DNA from: Methylomonas sp.
GTDB taxonomy: Bacteria > Pseudomonadota > Gammaproteobacteria > Methylococcales > Methylomonadaceae
Reading direction: 5' to 3'
NCBI GenBank assembly: GCA_002928965.1
Contig: PERU01000011.1
Coordinates: 1 to 64,000 of the forward strand
DNA length: 64,000 nt
Shown here: one piece after another, positions 19,052 through 26,712 of the stretch
How the letters are laid out: the number at the start of each line of letters is the position of its first letter
How positions within the stretch are numbered: the first letter of the stretch is position 1
Position numbers and translations under genes: made by a program
The notes under the pieces: generated by a model
What the model was told of the DNA's origin: nothing
What the model saw: only the letters and a program-made list of their open reading frames with translations
Database searches by the model: none

Positions 19052-20428
19052 TTATTTATTAAATTGTGCCAATTGGTTAGTCAAAAATGACCCTGTTGCC
19101 TGAAACCGGCCCACAGCAACATCCATAGCAATAAACTGTTTTTGATAATTCTTTTGCAGATTATCCAAATGCAATTGAATACTTTCCCGGCGCTTACCCA
19201 AACTGGTCAATTGCTTCTGCAACGATGACTGCCTGGTATCCAACGCTCCACCCGTTTGCAGATATACCCGAATTTTATCGTCAAGCCTGTTAGCAATACC
19301 GCTGTCTGAAGCAAAAATCTCACTGACTGCTGACAAATTACTTGACAGGGCCTTATCCAATTTAGCAGCATCCAAAGTCATCGCACCATATCGGTCAATA
19401 TCAATACCTATGGTTTTTAATGAATTAAAATCATTGGGCGCAGAACTCACTTCAGAACTGGTTTCTTGCCGTAAATCGTTCCTTATCCTGCGTAATGTTG
19501 AATCGCCCACCAAAGCCCCATTACTGCTTCCATCACTACCCACTTTTCCTAACTTGTCGGCCGCACCGATAAAACTGTTATATGCCGTTACAAAATCAGT
19601 AACAACTTGTTTGATGGCCTGATTATCCAACTTAATGTCAACATTAATCTCAGTCCCTGGTGCAGCAGATTGCAGGTTTAATGTCACGCCTTGCAACACA
19701 TCAGAAATCTGATTGCTACTGCGTATAGCAGTCAGACCATCTATCTCAATTTCTGCATCAGCAGCAGGCACCCCGGTGTAATTTGAAGGGGTTGTTGAGT
19801 CCAGTCGGCTGAGTCCAGCGTCCCCACTCACTGCGACGGAAAATGCATTGGCCATCCCAGTATCTTTAGCAGTCAATACCAACTTGGAAACAGCATTACC
19901 ATCAGAATCATTGGCATTAATGATACTGGCCGTAACACCATTGTTGTCGGATGCGCTGTTAATCGCATCACGGATACCGGCCAATGTGTTGTTAGTGTTA
20001 TCGATTGTGATGGAAAAGGGCGTTTTGGCGCCTGCAGAAAAAGTCAACACGCCATTTCCAACCACTTCATTGGCGCCTGAAAATTCAGCAGCAGCAATAG
20101 ATTTTTGCGCCTTCGCCAGCTGGTTCACTTGTATTGTGTGCGAACCCGCGATTGATCCAGCACCGGCGCTAACCTTTACAATGGATTCATTGGCTGAAAA
20201 TGCCTGATGTGTTTTAAACAGACTGGGGTCTTTAAGTTTACGTACCGCTGTCTGGAAAGTCGATAAAGCACTTTTCAAACTACCTAATCCACTGAGTTGG
20301 GCTTTTGCCGCCGTTTCCTGGCGAGTAACGGCGGCAAACTTAGGCTGTCCTTCAGCAGCTATTAACTGGTTGACGATACCGTTGATATCCATACCGCTAC
20401 CAATACCTAATGACGATGAAATAGCCAT
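19052..20428 (-). CDS. fliD: Flagellar hook-associated protein 2 (filament cap)
   Basis: Forms the pentameric cap under which flagellin polymerises. Of 458 residues, the N-terminal FliD_N part has SSLGIGSGMDINGIVNQLI and LGSLKSALSTFQTAVRKL. The central Ala/Ser/Thr-rich part is surface exposed, and the C-terminal FliD_C part has FVTAYNSFIGAADKLGKVG, TLRRIRNDLRQ and a coiled-coil end. The protein lacks a signal peptide, as expected for type III export. It lies between flaG and fliS on the same strand. Confidence 0.94.
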   Translation of the reverse strand: MAISSSLGIGSGMDINGIVNQLIAAEGQPKFAAVTRQETAAKAQLSGLGSLKSALSTFQTAVRKLKDPSLFKTHQAFSANESIVKVSAGAGSIAGSHTIQVNQLAKAQKSIAAAEFSGANEVVGNGVLTFSAGAKTPFSITIDNTNNTLAGIRDAINSASDNNGVTASIINANDSDGNAVSKLVLTAKDTGMANAFSVAVSGDAGLSRLDSTTPSNYTGVPAADAEIEIDGLTAIRSSNQISDVLQGVTLNLQSAAPGTEINVDIKLDNQAIKQVVTDFVTAYNSFIGAADKLGKVGSDGSSNGALVGDSTLRRIRNDLRQETSSEVSSAPNDFNSLKTIGIDIDRYGAMTLDAAKLDKALSSNLSAVSEIFASDSGIANRLDDKIRVYLQTGGALDTRQSSLQKQLTSLGKRRESIQLHLDNLQKNYQKQFIAMDVAVGRFQATGSFLTNQLAQFNK

Positions 20429-20454
20429 CTCCCCCCCTCTTTCTAGCTGATGAA

Positions 20455-20883
20455 TTAAGCCCTATCCTGATACACACTACCTTGATTACCTTCAAGCTCT
20501 TGCATTCTTTTGATAAATGCCAATACCTCTTCTGAAGGAATCTGCCGAACAACTTCACCACTTTTACTATCGACGATTTTAACCACAACCTTACTGGTTG
20601 AATCATCGACTTTAAATTCCAGGTTACGGTTAACGGCCTGCAGCATTGAGTTAGCCTCTTTTGTTGCCGACTTAACTTCTTCCAGAGGCGGTTTGGTTTC
20701 AGTTCGTGACGCTTCGTCAGTAGTAAGAGCAGCAGTTTGAGCTTTGGCATCCTCAGCTATCAGTCCGTTCACTTGCGTTTTGACGGCAGAACTATCACTT
20801 TCAGCTGCTTTAGGCTCTGTCTGCTTATTTCTTAGAGCGGTCACAGGAACAAGCTTGGCTACATTTGTAATTTCACTGTTCAT
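20455..20883 (-). CDS. flaG: FlaG family protein
   Basis: A 142-residue protein with a variable N-terminus and the conserved C-terminal FlaG domain: LEFKVDDSTSKVVVKIVDS followed by GEVVRQIPSEEVLAFIKRM. FlaG proteins affect filament length in polar flagella of Vibrio, Pseudomonas and Campylobacter. Position between flagellin and fliD is the standard arrangement for polar flagellar loci. A hairpin at 20913-20936 separates it from flagellin gene 2. Confidence 0.92.
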   Translation of the reverse strand: MNSEITNVAKLVPVTALRNKQTEPKAAESDSSAVKTQVNGLIAEDAKAQTAALTTDEASRTETKPPLEEVKSATKEANSMLQAVNRNLEFKVDDSTSKVVVKIVDSKSGEVVRQIPSEEVLAFIKRMQELEGNQGSVYQDRA

Positions 20884-20912
20884 GACACTAACCTTCTTAA
20901 TTTATATGTTCA

Positions 20913-20936
20913 AAAGGGAGGCTTCTGCCCCCCTTT
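20913..20936 (-). terminator. Attenuator-like hairpin between flagellin 2 and flaG
   Basis: On the minus strand AAAGGGGGGC and GCCTCCCTTT form a ten-pair stem (one G.U pair) with a four-base loop, followed by only four T residues. It sits 17 nt after the flagellin stop. It probably acts as a partial terminator that keeps flagellin mRNA far more abundant than flaG-fliDST mRNA. Confidence 0.65.
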
Positions 20937-20953
20937 GGTTTCGGTTATGCCAC

Positions 20954-21793
20954 TTACCTGAGCAAACTAAGCACTGACTGACCCGATTGATTCGCTTGGG
21001 CCAGCATCGCCGTACCAGCCTGTTGCAAAATTTGATTACGGCTGAGATTGGCTGTTTCCACTGCAAAATCAGTGTCGGTAATCCGTGATCGCGCCGCGGA
21101 TTGGTTTTCGATGGATGATTGCAAGTTGGAAATAGTGGTTGTAAACCGGTTTTGTATAGCACCCAAATTCGCACGCGAAGTATCAATACGTCTGATTGCC
21201 TCGTCTATAGAATCAATAGCAGCACGTGCACCAATTTCTGTTGCGTTGGAACCAATACTAGCCGCTGTCACGGAACCAATTGTTGAGGCCAAGTCCGCAA
21301 TTGAAACCGCTATTCTGTTATCAGCCGATGTATTTGCGCCTACTTGAAAATTGATACCACCCGCCAAACTGCCATTAATGATTTTTTTACCATTGAATTC
21401 GGTACTGGTAATGATACGTGTCAACTCATCATTTAATTGTTGAAACTCAGCTTGCAGCTTTTCCCTGTCCTGACCAGTCACAGCCCCGTCGTTTGAAGAT
21501 TGCACACTCAAGTCACGCATTCTTTGCAGGGTATTTGTCAATTCACCCATGGCTGACTCAGCAGTTTGCGCCAATGAAATGCCGTCACTGGCATTTCTGG
21601 ATGCAACCGTCATGCCTCGGATTTGCGATGTCATTCTATTACTGATCGCCAAACCTGCAGCGTCGTCTTTGGCAGAGTTAACTCTCAAACCTGATGACAA
21701 ACGCTCCATGGAGGTAGCGAGATTATTGTTGGTCTCATTCAAGCGACGTTGGCTATTGATGGACGCAATGTTTGTGTTAATTACCATGGCCAT
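20954..21793 (-). CDS. fliC: Flagellin (short form, sigma-28 controlled)
   Basis: Second filament subunit, 279 residues, sharing nearly all of the D0/D1 ends with the flagellin at 14885-15727 (INTNIASINSQRRL, RLSSGLRVNSAKDDAAGLAI, RNQILQQAGTAMLAQANQ). It differs mainly in the short centre (IADLASTIGSVTAASIGSNA) and the last residues. The Shine-Dalgarno GAGGA lies seven bases before ATG 21793. It is transcribed from a sigma-28 promoter and heads flaG-fliD-fliS-fliT. Like its paralogue it lacks D2/D3, so glycans from the adjacent pse operon would dominate the filament surface. Confidence 0.95.
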   Translation of the reverse strand: MAMVINTNIASINSQRRLNETNNNLATSMERLSSGLRVNSAKDDAAGLAISNRMTSQIRGMTVASRNASDGISLAQTAESAMGELTNTLQRMRDLSVQSSNDGAVTGQDREKLQAEFQQLNDELTRIITSTEFNGKKIINGSLAGGINFQVGANTSADNRIAVSIADLASTIGSVTAASIGSNATEIGARAAIDSIDEAIRRIDTSRANLGAIQNRFTTTISNLQSSIENQSAARSRITDTDFAVETANLSRNQILQQAGTAMLAQANQSGQSVLSLLR

Positions 21794-21861
21794 GTTCTTA
21801 TCCTCACAAAATAACCTAAAATGCAGTCTTTAAAAAAACTGCGCTATCAAACTCAAAGATG

Positions 21862-21888
21862 TTATCGACGCTGATATAGGTTCCTTTA
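21862..21888 (-). promoter_or_regulatory. Sigma-28 (FliA) promoter of flagellin gene 2
   Basis: On the minus strand TAAA, 15 bases, then GTCGATAA, matching the FliA consensus TAAA-N15-GCCGATAA with one mismatch. It lies about 70 nt before the flagellin ATG, in the 125-nt gap after the pse operon. Confidence 0.85.
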
Positions 21889-21918
21889 ATTTTTTCTTGC
21901 TTATCTATGAAAATTTTT

Positions 21919-22824
21919 TCACGCGAAAACCATCGGTTTCAACTCTAAAACATCTTGAAGCTTCATGATTCCATCATGCGGCAATGCACAGGGCTTGCCA
22001 CCTTGAGGAATACAACTCATAACCGTTTTACCTGCCATTAGCCCCACAACCATGGCCATTGATTCACACCCGACTATGAAATTACTGTCAGCAATTTCTT
22101 CAAATAGTGTACTTGCGTCACTAAATTCAATCGGCAACGAAAACTCGCTGCAGACCCATTGATATTTTTCACGCGTCTCGGAAGGATGGGGGCGTATCAC
22201 AATTCGCTTGATTGGCTTACCTAAAGCCGCAATATTGTTCAAAAAATACCTTAGCGCATCGTCTTCCACATACCCCCAATAACGCCTGTCGCCATACCTC
22301 AACAAAGCATGCTCGCCGATCGGTTCGCAAATATAAAGTATGAAAAGTGCATCCGTTTCGTTTAGGGATCGATTTTTTATCTCGCTCAATTCCAGTTTAA
22401 CATCCTGGAAGTAAGGATTATCGACTTTCACAATCGGCGTCCCTTTGAAAACGTTTGATGCCAACGATAGCGCATAATCATCCCCAACCCAGATTTCATC
22501 GGGCAGGCAAGTTTCGCCGAAACGCGTGAAGCGCTCGGAGTAATTTACCCAGTGATCCAGAAAAGCGATTGAATGCTTACCCAGCCTACGCGCCTGTTTT
22601 ATGGCTTCAATTTCAAGGTCCGATTGCCAACTGGTACCGCACAAGATCGATGCCGACCGAGTTAACGCATCGTCCAGAGATAAATCCGTCAGACCGCCTA
22701 ATTTACGCCTGAATATTTTTTGGGCGGGACCGTCCAGGACATACACATAGTCCCCGCCATTTTGCTGCACATAACTGCTCAGGATTTCGGCACCGCCTGC
22801 GTCATGCGAAATGATGGCTATCAT
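21919..22824 (-). CDS. GT-B-like protein of the pseudaminic-acid operon, possible glycosyltransferase
   Basis: Unrecognised as a named family; 301 residues. The N-terminus (MIAIISHDAGGAEILSSYV) looks like a Rossmann strand-loop-helix. The C-terminal half has VIRPHPSETREKY, a motif seen in surface-carbohydrate transferases and sialyltransferase-like GT-B proteins, and a second nucleotide-site-like loop FIVGCESMAMVVGLMAG. It is the last gene of the ten-gene pse operon, overlapping the GNAT gene by 4 nt. It may add a sugar to or beside pseudaminic acid, or release an intermediate as NeuC/PseG-like enzymes do. The role is inferred from position and motif only. Confidence 0.55.
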   Translation of the reverse strand: MIAIISHDAGGAEILSSYVQQNGGDYVYVLDGPAQKIFRRKLGGLTDLSLDDALTRSASILCGTSWQSDLEIEAIKQARRLGKHSIAFLDHWVNYSERFTRFGETCLPDEIWVGDDYALSLASNVFKGTPIVKVDNPYFQDVKLELSEIKNRSLNETDALFILYICEPIGEHALLRYGDRRYWGYVEDDALRYFLNNIAALGKPIKRIVIRPHPSETREKYQWVCSEFSLPIEFSDASTLFEEIADSNFIVGCESMAMVVGLMAGKTVMSCIPQGGKPCALPHDGIMKLQDVLELKPMVFA

Positions 22825-23363
22825 CTGCCGGACTGATTATTGAACTCGCTACGCAAAATTCCATACTCCAGCACATCGACCCGTTCCCCATCCAGGAATA
22901 AATGTTGACGCCGAGTACCTTCCAGCATCATGCCCATGGAATCAGCCAATTTTTTCATGGCTGCGTTACTTGCAGCTGTTCCGCAGTAAATACGCTCCAG
23001 GTTCAATTTGTAAAATCCGTGCTCTAGCAGCCTTCTGCCAGCCAACAGCCCTACGCCTTTTCCCCAATGCCGCTTATCGCCCAGGACGATTGCAAATTCC
23101 GCTGTCCGGTTGATTTGAGAAATTGCTTGCAGACTTATGTTGCCGATATGACCATCCGTGCGATGACAGATTGCCCATACTATGCGGTCTTCAAGGTTTA
23201 GGGCCTGAAAGTACTCTTTAAAGTAGGCTTTCGTCTTAAAGAATTTAGCGTGCGAGTTATATTTACACACCTCCTGGTCTTCAAACCAACCAGGATAATT
23301 ACCCTCCAAATCCGTCTCGACGAGGGCTCTGACATAATAATCATCACTTAACCGATAAATCAT
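22821..23363 (-). CDS. GNAT family N-acetyltransferase (RimJ/RimL type) in the pse operon
   Basis: 180 residues of the Acetyltransf_3 fold. The acetyl-CoA loop is KRHWGKGVGLLAGRRLLEHG, preceded by the strand RTAEFAIVLGD. The C-terminal substrate part ends DVLEYGILRSEF. ATG 23363 overlaps the aminotransferase stop as ATGA, a strong reason to prefer it over the longer frame. Because PseH activity is already present in the PseG fusion, this enzyme probably acylates a different amino group, most simply the product of the adjacent DegT aminotransferase. Confidence 0.82.
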   Translation of the reverse strand: MIYRLSDDYYVRALVETDLEGNYPGWFEDQEVCKYNSHAKFFKTKAYFKEYFQALNLEDRIVWAICHRTDGHIGNISLQAISQINRTAEFAIVLGDKRHWGKGVGLLAGRRLLEHGFYKLNLERIYCGTAASNAAMKKLADSMGMMLEGTRRQHLFLDGERVDVLEYGILRSEFNNQSGR

Positions 23364-24640
23364 CTCAAAGAGTCCATTTGCTGCCACACTTTACAAAACG
23401 CCTGCCCAATCAAGTCAATTTCTGTATTTGTCATTTCATACATACACATGGCAAGCCCCAAATAAGTCTCATCGTGAAGCTTTTCTGCTACGGGACAAAT
23501 GCCTTTCCGGTAATTCACATCACGCTTGCAAACACCGGACACCCAAGGAAAACCGTTCGAGCCATAGGCTATTTTGTTCTGAAACATGGGCAGAAGATGA
23601 ATATTTGTATAACCTTCGGCAAGCCCGATTACGCCTTCTGCCCTTAGCGCCTCAACGATACAAGAACGTGAAACACCTAGCATTTCAATGTCTAACACCA
23701 TGGGATACACATAATACACATGAGTACAGTCGGCCTGAACAACGGGTGAGTGCAAACCCTGTAACGCCTCCAGCCAATTGGTCAGTCTATCTGCCGCTTT
23801 TTGCCGACTTGCAACCAAATGGTTTAACTTCTTGAGCTGTTCAATCCCAATGGCGCACTCAATTTCTCCCAGGCGGAAGTTATATCCAAGCATATTGCTT
23901 AGATTTTCAACGCCCTTATTTCCAACAACCGCCTCCGCATGATTGCGAATCAACTGCAATCGCTCGGCAACCCCATCATTATTGGTAAACAGTACCCCAC
24001 CCTCGCCGGTATGAATATGTTTATGATAGTTAAGGCTGATACCCCCCACATCCGCCAAAGTCCCGGCGTATTTACCTTTATAAAGCGCACCAGGAGCTTG
24101 AGCAGTATCGGATATTACTTTGAGTTTATGTTTTGCAGCTATTGTCATTAGCGCGTCCATATCTGCCGACTGGCCAAATATGTCCACCACTATGATTGCC
24201 TTGGTGTAAGGCGTGATATTGGCTTCAACAGACTTGGGGCACAGATTAAAGGTTTCCGGATCAATATCAGCAAACACAGGAATGGCATTCCAATGCAGGA
24301 TAGCTGTAGCGCTAGCGCACATGGTCCAGGGAGGCACAATCACTTCGTCGCCCGGTTCTATTCCCAAGGCCCCCACCGCCGCAATCAGGCCTGAAGTCCA
24401 GGAGTTTACCGTGACAGCATGCTTGACTTCAAAATAGTCGGCACACTGGCGTTCAAACGCCCTCACCTTGGGACCACCATAAAAGTCCTCATGCCATGCG
24501 CCCAAAAATTGCGATAACACACCACTTTCAATGACCTTTTTGGCCGCTTCGACTTCTTCTATACCGATGGGACTGTATCGTGAAAAAGTGGTCTGAATAG
24601 TCTTCGGACCTCCAAATAGCGCGAGTTTCGCTTGACTCAT
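23360..24640 (-). CDS. DegT/DnrJ/EryC1 family sugar aminotransferase
   Basis: PLP enzyme of 426 residues that would aminate a keto-sugar. The aldimine lysine lies in SLNYHKHIHTGEGG. Other family landmarks are VNSWTSGLIAAVGALGIE, GDEVIVPPWTMCASATAIL and VISDTAQAPGALYKG. It begins MSQAKLALFGGPK, an N-terminus shared with the subgroup acting on cyclitol or keto-sugar intermediates. It overlaps the Gfo/Idh gene by 4 nt upstream and the GNAT gene by 4 nt downstream. It is not PseC, which is present separately at 29576-30739. The substrate is probably the keto product of the Gfo/Idh enzyme. Confidence 0.88.
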   Translation of the reverse strand: MSQAKLALFGGPKTIQTTFSRYSPIGIEEVEAAKKVIESGVLSQFLGAWHEDFYGGPKVRAFERQCADYFEVKHAVTVNSWTSGLIAAVGALGIEPGDEVIVPPWTMCASATAILHWNAIPVFADIDPETFNLCPKSVEANITPYTKAIIVVDIFGQSADMDALMTIAAKHKLKVISDTAQAPGALYKGKYAGTLADVGGISLNYHKHIHTGEGGVLFTNNDGVAERLQLIRNHAEAVVGNKGVENLSNMLGYNFRLGEIECAIGIEQLKKLNHLVASRQKAADRLTNWLEALQGLHSPVVQADCTHVYYVYPMVLDIEMLGVSRSCIVEALRAEGVIGLAEGYTNIHLLPMFQNKIAYGSNGFPWVSGVCKRDVNYRKGICPVAEKLHDETYLGLAMCMYEMTNTEIDLIGQAFCKVWQQMDSLR

Positions 24641-25656
24641 GGATTGACCTTATCGGATATTGATTTGGCTTTTTGTTTGATTGCCTCGCAGACAGCCTGC
24701 GCGGCCAGCGCATCACGCCCCGAACAAAATAATGGATCGCCGTGCTGAATCGCCCGGTAAAGGTTGTCGACCGCATTGCGCATGGCACCGGGATACTGTC
24801 CGGCACGTCGAACGCCTTCCTCAAGTGTGCGGTAACCTTTGAACAGCTTGCTATCCACAACACGACGCTCACGCCAGAACATGCCCCCTTCTTCCATGAC
24901 CAGCACTCCCCGTGAAAAAACCAGTTGCAGCTCAAAAATGGCATAATCCTCGGCATGGCCGCAAGCTAGCAACACTGGAACACCCGCCCCATTCTCCAAC
25001 CAAACCGGCAAGGTAACATCGTCGGCAAAAAAATCGTTTATCGGGTTGCCGACATTCACAATCCGCATCGGTCCGATCAGCAAGTGCAGCAGATCGATCA
25101 TATGGGAGCCATTGTTGGCGATACCCTTATTGTAGTAAGCCACGACGGACCGCAACGCCCCCCATCGCCCCGCTTGCATATCGGCTTGCAGTTTCAAGAC
25201 ATCGACATCCCAGCGGCGAGTGTAGTTTACTGCCAGTTTAATATTAGACTGCATGCATGCATCGATCAGTTTTTGAGTAGCCGCGACCGATGCTGTTAAG
25301 GGTTTCTCACAGAAAATCAGACTTGGTTTAAAAAGCAAGGCCATTTGCAGATCATTGGCATGACAAACCGTTGGAGAACAAATACTGATTACATCCACCT
25401 GAATCCCGGAAGCCGATGCGTCCTCGATAGAACAAAATCCCGTGGACACGTTCCATGCTGACATAAATTCGACGCGTCGTTTCTCATCCGGTTCAACGCA
25501 GGCGAGCAGCTCAAATCGTCCATCGCCAGCATAAGCACCTGCATGGGTGTAGGGCGGACGCTCGGGTGGGCAACCTTCATCAAATCCACCGGCAATATTA
25601 CCGCAGCCCACGATCATGACCCGCAGGGATGCCGAGTCGGTATTGCGACGGGTCAT
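24637..25656 (-). CDS. Gfo/Idh/MocA family NAD(P)-dependent oxidoreductase
   Basis: 339 residues. The N-terminal Rossmann fold starts LRVMIVGCGNIAGGFDEG, with the family motif CEKPL in LIFCEKPLTASVAATQK and AVNYTRRWD after it. These enzymes oxidise a sugar hydroxyl to a ketone. ATG 25656 is chosen because it overlaps the pseI stop as ATGA (25653-25656); a start 15 nt upstream is less likely. With the following aminotransferase and acetyltransferase it forms an oxidation-amination-acylation trio, similar in logic to WbpB-WbpE-WbpD, which is absent from minimal pse pathways. Confidence 0.87.
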   Translation of the reverse strand: MTRRNTDSASLRVMIVGCGNIAGGFDEGCPPERPPYTHAGAYAGDGRFELLACVEPDEKRRVEFMSAWNVSTGFCSIEDASASGIQVDVISICSPTVCHANDLQMALLFKPSLIFCEKPLTASVAATQKLIDACMQSNIKLAVNYTRRWDVDVLKLQADMQAGRWGALRSVVAYYNKGIANNGSHMIDLLHLLIGPMRIVNVGNPINDFFADDVTLPVWLENGAGVPVLLACGHAEDYAIFELQLVFSRGVLVMEEGGMFWRERRVVDSKLFKGYRTLEEGVRRAGQYPGAMRNAVDNLYRAIQHGDPLFCSGRDALAAQAVCEAIKQKAKSISDKVNP

Positions 25657-26708
25657 TGAATCGACGCCCATGTCAATGCGGTGCCCTTTTTTATATCGTG
25701 CCCGACCACCTTGCCCAACAGTTGCTCCAGATACTTGGGCGGCAAGCCTAATCCTGGACGGATTGCCCGCAGGTTGTCACAAGTCAGCACATCACCTGCT
25801 TTCAGGTCCTTGACAACATACAATGAACGGCGGAACTGTAAAGACTTTATCTCGGCAGCGGTAGGCCCGTAATTCACTTGACCCAGCGATTGCCACGCAC
25901 GCTTGGTTTCCAGCACTAACTGCGACATTTCATCAGGTTCCATCGAAAAAGCGCTATCCACCCCACCCTCGGCGCGATCCAGGGTAAAGTGTTTTTCAAT
26001 GACGGTCGCACCCAATGCCACGCTGGCTACCGAAACACCAATCCCCATCGTGTGATCAGAAAGCCCCACTTCACAGCCAAATAGTTCGCGCATGTGGGGG
26101 ATGGTCAGAATATCGGTGTTCTCGGGCGAGGCAGGATATGTGCTGGTGCATTTCAGTAAAATCAGGTCCTTACAACCGGCTTCCCGTGCCGCTCGCACGG
26201 TTTCGTCAAGCTCGGCGACAGTAGCCATGCCGGTTGAGATGATCAGGGGTTTTCCGGTAGCCGCTACCCTGCGAATTAACGGCAAGTCGGTATTTTCGAA
26301 AGACGCGATTTTGTAGCAAGGCGCGTCCAGGTTTTCGAGAAAATCCACTGCTGTGTCATCGAATGGCGTACTAAAGGCGATGATACCTAGTTCACGCGCC
26401 CTATCGAAAATCGGTTTATGCCATTCCCAAGGTGTGTAGGCCTCTTCATAAAGCTTATATAACGATTCGCCCGCCCACAGACTGTTGGGATCACTGATAT
26501 GAAATTCCCTTTCGTTCAAGTCCAGCGTCATTGTGTCCGGGGTGTATGTTTGGATTTTTAAGGCATGTGCCCCGCATTCGGCCGCTTTATCCACAATCTC
26601 CAGGGCGCGATCAAGCGATTGATTATGGTTGCCGGACATCTCGGCGATGATGAAGGGCGTAAAACCCCGACCAATGGCTTTTCCTGCAATGTTGACTAAA
26701 TGTTTCAT
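25653..26708 (-). CDS. pseI: Pseudaminic acid synthase
   Basis: Condenses 2,4-diacetamido-2,4,6-trideoxy-L-altrose with phosphoenolpyruvate to give pseudaminic acid. 351 residues: a NeuB-type TIM barrel (IIAEMSGNHNQSLDRAL, STPFDDTAVDFLENL, KCTSTYPASPE, GLSDHTMG, IEKHFTLDR) followed by a SAF domain (RRSLYVVKDLKAGDVL). YEEAYTPWEWHKPIFDRA is the form seen in PseI rather than sialic-acid NeuB. ATG 26708 starts at KHLVNIAGK, 4 nt after the pseG-pseH stop. The longer frame to 26843 overlaps that gene with unrelated sequence. Confidence 0.93.
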   Translation of the reverse strand: MKHLVNIAGKAIGRGFTPFIIAEMSGNHNQSLDRALEIVDKAAECGAHALKIQTYTPDTMTLDLNEREFHISDPNSLWAGESLYKLYEEAYTPWEWHKPIFDRARELGIIAFSTPFDDTAVDFLENLDAPCYKIASFENTDLPLIRRVAATGKPLIISTGMATVAELDETVRAAREAGCKDLILLKCTSTYPASPENTDILTIPHMRELFGCEVGLSDHTMGIGVSVASVALGATVIEKHFTLDRAEGGVDSAFSMEPDEMSQLVLETKRAWQSLGQVNYGPTAAEIKSLQFRRSLYVVKDLKAGDVLTCDNLRAIRPGLGLPPKYLEQLLGKVVGHDIKKGTALTWASIQ

Positions 26709-26712
26709 TTTT

